Shown here piece by piece: positions 6,601-7,866 of a DNA stretch of 7,866 bases. Position numbers and translations under genes: made by a program. The first letter of the stretch is position 1; every line of letters starts with the position of its first letter. Below the pieces are notes generated by a model that did no database searches, was not told the origin of the DNA, and saw nothing but the letters and a program-made list of their open reading frames with translations. This stretch comes from Candidatus Omnitrophota bacterium (GTDB lineage: Bacteria > Omnitrophota > Gorgyraeia > 2-02-FULL-51-18 > JAGOUK01), in NCBI GenBank assembly GCA_020058965.1, contig JAGVCY010000037.1, positions 1 to 7,866 on the forward strand, given 5' to 3'.

Positions 6601-7866
6601 GCGCTGCAGGTGCTTCAAGTCATTCTTCAGTTTATCCCCGTGTTCGGTCAGATATTGGCGCTCATCGTCGCCCTAATCAACGCGGCGATTCAGGTGGCCA
6701 ATGGCGCTAATGCGCTTCTGGCATTTGGGTCGGCGATCGTGGGTAGTGTCATCCCAATGTTAGAGATCAATTTTGTGGGAGGAGCAGGAGCGCTGCTGGG
6801 GGATCTGGGCAATAAAACGCTAAACACGATCGCGAATAGATTCGTCACGGGGGCAGTGACGCAGATCTTGAATGCAGGACTTCAGCTCGCCGTAGGAGTT
6901 GATTCCGGTCAGGTCCTCACGAGCCTGGCGATCGGTCTCGGCGTTTCGCTCGCCGTGTCGATCGTGCAGGTCGGAATATCGGCCGCGGCCGGAAAGTTCT
7001 CGTCCAACGCGTCCCCGAACGCGACATCCGGCACTACCTCCGGAGCTTCACCTCCGGGCGGGGGCGCGGCCGCGGCCGGGAATTCGGGAGGATTTTTTTC
7101 GTCCGTTTCTAGCGGCATCAGCCGCTTTTTTAACGCACTGACGCCGGATACCTCAAATCTGGGAATGGCGGTGAACGGCGGCGGGTGGTTCCAGCCAGGG
7201 ACCGGACTTCCGACCATTTTTGCGGTCAAGGCGCTTCAAGTTATCGCGATGCAGGTGATCAGCCAAAATACAAAAGGCACGGAGGGGATCCTGATCTCTG
7301 CCTTTGCGGGAGCGCTGTTCAACGCGATCATTCCCACCAGTGAACTGATCGATCAAAAAGTCGGCATCATGCAAGAAGTAAGTCCGGATACGGGTGATCC
7401 GACCTTCCGGCTGAGCTTCACGGTGGGCGACAAGCTCCAGGGGTTCGTCCTCACATTTACCAGGCAGGTTATCGCGCGTTTTGCGGCGCAAGAAACCGCC
7501 AAGCTCACCAACGACGAAAAGAATGGCTTCACGCTCGGCGCGAGCGACTTTACGCTTGATGCCCTCAATGTGTTCCAGTTCCAACCGGCGCAGCCGGGTC
7601 CCGACATGAAGCAAATGATGGATGACTTCAAGAAGCAGTTGGCGGGCGGCTTGGCGGTGGTCGGTGACCCGACGCTGGATGGTCGAGTCATCACCGCGAA
7701 CCTATCTGGCGGGCGGATCGCGCGCGGAGAGCTTCAAGGCGATCCGAGCGGGACATTCAATATTCCGTATCAGCTCACGGTGACGAATGCGGACGGGTCC
7801 AACCCGCAGACGCTTCAACTGATCCAGGGCGCCGATGGGCTGACCCAGTATGTACCGATCCGGCCG
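1..7866 (+). CDS. Interior fragment of a giant YD/RHS-like repeat protein (no start or stop in window)
   Basis: Frame 1 stays open for all 2,622 codons, which cannot be chance, and it reads as a coherent protein with repeated motifs. Both ends run off the window, so the full protein is larger than 2,622 residues. About twenty motifs of the form [hydrophobic]-[YF]-D-x-x-[GN]-[RNK] resemble YD (RHS-type) repeats, for example YDAKGRKTDY (residue 621), YDSKGRQTSY (1174), RYDRRGNITDF (1575), YDAFGNPL (1698) and RYDAAGRM (1835). Calcium-loop motifs occur near residues 205-226 and 641-652, a probably helical island at about 1241-1530, and an apolar Ala/Gly-rich region at about 2197-2445. Cysteine was found only at residues 32, 1094 and 1407, as expected for a secreted protein. 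YD repeats in known families build secreted beta shells (RHS, Tc toxin C subunit, teneurins) or wall-associated proteins. No catalytic residues, sorting signal or toxin domain is visible. The function is unknown; secretion or surface display is inferred. The coding call is very secure, the family assignment moderate. Confidence 0.93.
610..678 (+). other. Thrombospondin type 3-like calcium-binding motif pair
   Basis: Residues 205-213 read DDDGDGIQE, matching the D-x-D-x-D-G-I-x-E calcium loop. Eleven residues after its start comes TDGDGLQQTDEL (215-226), close to the common bacterial form TDGDGL-x-x-x-DE[LV]. Such tandem loops in bacterial surface and secreted proteins bind calcium and stiffen linkers outside the cytoplasm, where calcium is abundant. 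The first Asp of the second loop is replaced by Ser. A following helix-like piece (LKKLVTYGDI) and an acidic VDVDYDRDLEF near residue 249 may belong to the same module. Calcium binding is inferred from the pattern. Confidence 0.72.
991..1215 (+). repeat. Two copies of a short 'IxIxGxxY ... L-T' beta module
   Basis: Two diverged protein repeats lie 52 codons apart. Copy A (991-1056) reads ITIDGHDYGVSRD then a Thr-rich turn and IWTLT. Copy B (1147-1215) reads VIVINGKQYTASMNT then a turn and QVWLTE. The shared pattern is I-x-I-x-G-x-x-Y-x-x-x, a Thr-containing turn, a hydrophobic/Trp position and L-T, suggesting a small beta hairpin of about 22-24 residues. A third copy is at 3076-3144. DNA here is visibly AT-richer than its surroundings, with runs such as acaacaacaaat, which hints at separate origin or insertion. 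The module is not one I can name. Confidence 0.5.
1852..1896 (+). repeat. Isolated YD-like repeat motif
   Basis: Residues 618-632 (FII-YDAKGRKTDYAL) match the YD/RHS repeat pattern Y-D-x-x-G-R-x-x-x-Y very well. It stands alone, with no other clear YD motif for several hundred residues on its 5' side until the one at the very start of the window. It sits just before a second calcium-loop motif. Confidence 0.6.
1918..1956 (+). other. Second calcium-loop motif (DxNxDGxxDE)
   Basis: Residues 641-650 read DSNGDGNPDE, the EF-hand-like or thrombospondin-3/dockerin-type calcium loop with Asp/Asn at positions 1, 3 and 5, Gly at 6 and an acidic residue at 9. It follows the YD motif at residue 621 and precedes a short acidic helix-like segment (HFLDSDRETM). 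In secreted repeat proteins such single loops commonly mark domain junctions. Calcium binding is inferred from sequence only. Confidence 0.6.
3076..3144 (+). repeat. Third copy of the 'IxIxGxxY' beta module
   Basis: Residues 1026-1048 read IWIGGKAYFLTTD, then a Thr-rich turn and TLKII, aligning with the two modules near 1 kb: hydrophobic-x-I-x-G-x-x-Y, turn, hydrophobic strand. The Trp of the earlier copies' second strand is absent. It lies between YD motifs and is followed immediately by the tandem 36-base duplication. The copies are too diverged to align as DNA. Confidence 0.42.
3145..3216 (+). repeat. 36-base in-frame tandem duplication
   Basis: Bases 3145-3180 and 3181-3216 are directly adjacent copies that match at 35 of 36 positions. 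The one difference (gac to ggc at the seventh codon) changes Asp to Gly. The copies encode LGDYMSDANQVS and LGDYMSGANQVS. The near identity contrasts with the strongly diverged protein repeats elsewhere, so the duplication is recent, or is under homogenisation, or is an assembly artefact. It keeps the frame because 36 is a multiple of three. Confidence 0.93.
3721..4590 (+). other. Probably helical island between the two YD zones
   Basis: Residues about 1241-1530 lack YD motifs and have helix-like composition. Candidate helices are DALKYFKIAGRYI, TFWKQKAIEEG, SKTLALMMVYRVYQTLL, VIKSYFNAANRF, NEAERLTRILEYLKI, RRATAYKLLCDIM and DARMTAAYKQLHN. The last part (EFKFWKDRLTDD, FEYFLWRLMSYTTAL) is rich in aromatic residues. 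It contains one of only three cysteines in the window (residue 1407). YD-like motifs resume straight after it, at 4618. I do not recognise a family. It may be a folded domain inserted in a loop of the beta scaffold. No catalytic motif is evident. Confidence 0.45.
4035..4058. repeat. Short perfect inverted repeat inside the coding frame
   Basis: Arms aaattcct (4035-4042) and aggaattt (4051-4058) are perfect reverse complements around an 8-base loop, in an AT-rich patch of the helical island. It lies mid-gene, lacks a GC-rich stem and a proper terminator T-run, and is most likely coincidental. Confidence 0.35.
4618..6546 (+). repeat. Dense YD/RHS-like repeat zone rich in Thr and Arg
   Basis: At least eleven YD-like motifs occur, with the Tyr/Phe codon at 4627, 4726, 4867, 4957, 5092, 5218, 5359, 5506, 5932, 6337 and 6472; a weaker one is at 6085 (YVMSPDGQSR) and a degenerate one at about 5737 (FHDLANDRVVD). 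Clear examples are RYDRRGNITDF, MYDENGNMVSY, AYDAFGNPLI, RYDAAGRMASF and DYDASGKQVGI. From 4957 to 5506 the spacing is 42-49 residues, about twice the classical RHS period. Between motifs the protein is dominated by alternating Thr/Arg/Lys/Glu strands (TETRQR, TTRTTTR, TRTVTQNRTET), typical of beta-strand repeats with one exposed face. This region is the GC-richer part of the window. In known YD families such repeats spiral into a large beta shell; whether the double spacing still does so is unknown. Confidence 0.68.
6589..6996 (+). other. Hydrophobic Ala/Gly/Leu/Ile-rich region, possible membrane segments
   Basis: Right after the YD zone and a short KGGGSD hinge, composition changes from Thr/Arg-rich to apolar. 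Residues 2201-2235 begin ALQVLQVILQFIPVFGQILA and continue as an almost uncharged stretch of about 35 residues with a Pro-x-x-Gly break. Another apolar run follows near residue 2240 (LLAFGSAIVGSVIPML), and a third at about 2305-2330 (VLTSLAIGLGVSLAVSIVQV). These could be transmembrane or membrane-inserting helices, or hydrophobic material shielded inside a beta shell. In RHS and related polymorphic-toxin proteins, apolar Gly/Ala-rich stretches are often found next to the repeat region. No toxin motif was seen, so the role is inference. Confidence 0.6.
7000..7092 (+). repeat. Low-complexity Ser/Gly/Ala/Pro linker
   Basis: Residues 2334-2364 consist almost only of Ser, Asn, Thr, Gly, Ala and Pro (for example TSGTTSGASPPGGGAAAAG), coded by very GC-rich DNA (gggggcgcggccgcggccgg). 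It has no charged residue and no predicted secondary structure, so it reads as a flexible spacer between two apolar blocks. Confidence 0.7.
7093..7350 (+). other. Second apolar block after the linker
   Basis: Residues about 2365-2450 start with an amphipathic piece (FFSSVSSGISRFFNAL) and a Gly-rich turn (NGGGWFQPGTG). Two apolar stretches follow: TIFAVKALQVIAMQVIS and GILISAFAGALFNAIIP. The phrase ALQV also occurs at the start of the first apolar block (residue 2201), a weak hint that the two blocks are related by duplication. Membrane insertion or burial against the first block is possible. No named domain is recognised. Confidence 0.45.
7351..7866 (+). other. Unrecognised mixed region running off the window
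   Basis: From about residue 2451 the protein returns to ordinary mixed composition: beta-like pieces (FRLSFTVGD, FVLTFTRQVIARF), a helix-like piece (MKQMMDDFKKQL), then a beta-rich end with many Gly and Asp turns (DGRVITANLSGG, FNIPYQLTVTNADGS). No YD motif, catalytic motif or anchor signal appears, and the frame is still open at the last base. It may be the start of another domain of the same protein. Confidence 0.4.

Noticed and set aside
5476..6618. Antisense ORF of 380 codons on the - strand
   Set aside because: It lies wholly opposite the GC-rich, Thr/Arg-rich YD zone, where acc/acg/cgc codons rarely give antisense stops. Its product is Arg/Gly/Leu-biased with no recognisable domain, and the + frame carries clear motifs across the same bases.
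6778..6790. Purine-rich ggaggagcagg, Shine-Dalgarno-like
   Set aside because: No start codon at suitable spacing begins a new frame, and frame 1 reads through it as a Gly/Ala-rich segment; it is codon content, not an initiation site.
7153..7614. Antisense ORFs near the end of the window (153 and 113 codons)
   Set aside because: They overlap each other and frame 1, lack recognisable domains and have shadow-like composition.

Overview
The whole 7,866-base window is the interior of one protein-coding gene on the + strand. Reading frame 1 (codons beginning at base 1) is open from the first base to the last: 2,622 sense codons with no stop, and neither the true start nor the true stop lies in the window. 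No intergenic space, RNA gene, promoter, ribosome-binding site, terminator or second gene can be supported. Frames on the other strand and the other + frames hold only short shadow ORFs.

The encoded fragment looks like part of a giant secreted or surface protein with a mosaic, repeat-based build. In order it holds: a beta-rich N-terminal stretch that starts inside a YD-like motif (1-609); a calcium-binding, thrombospondin-3-like motif pair (610-678); two copies of a short 'IxI-x-G-x-x-Y...W/V-x-L' beta module (991-1215); a lone YD motif and a second calcium-loop motif (1861-1956); a sparse YD/RHS-like zone (2674-3558), interrupted by a third beta module (3076-3144) and a fresh 36-base tandem duplication (3145-3216); a probably helical island (3721-4590); a dense YD-like zone rich in Thr and Arg (4618-6546); an abrupt change to an Ala/Gly/Leu/Val/Ile-rich hydrophobic region (6589-7335) split by a Gly/Ala/Ser/Pro linker; and an unrecognised mixed region running off the end. 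Only three cysteines were found in 2,622 residues, which fits an extracytoplasmic protein.

The organism cannot be named. The standard genetic code works, and GC content is moderate and uneven, with GC-rich stretches around 5.2-6.4 kb and visibly AT-richer patches near 1.0-1.3, 3.1-3.3 and 4.0 kb. Open frames of this size with YD-like repeats are known from uncultured bacteria such as Candidatus Omnitrophota and some Planctomycetes/Verrucomicrobia relatives. That is a guess from architecture, not evidence of taxonomy.

A working model (inference): the YD-like zones form extended beta-sheet or shell structure as in RHS/Tc-toxin proteins, the calcium motifs stiffen the outer part, and the hydrophobic block sits where cargo or a membrane-inserting element would sit. 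No catalytic motif, RHS core cleavage signature or toxin domain is recognisable, so attachment, predation, toxin delivery and structural roles all remain open.
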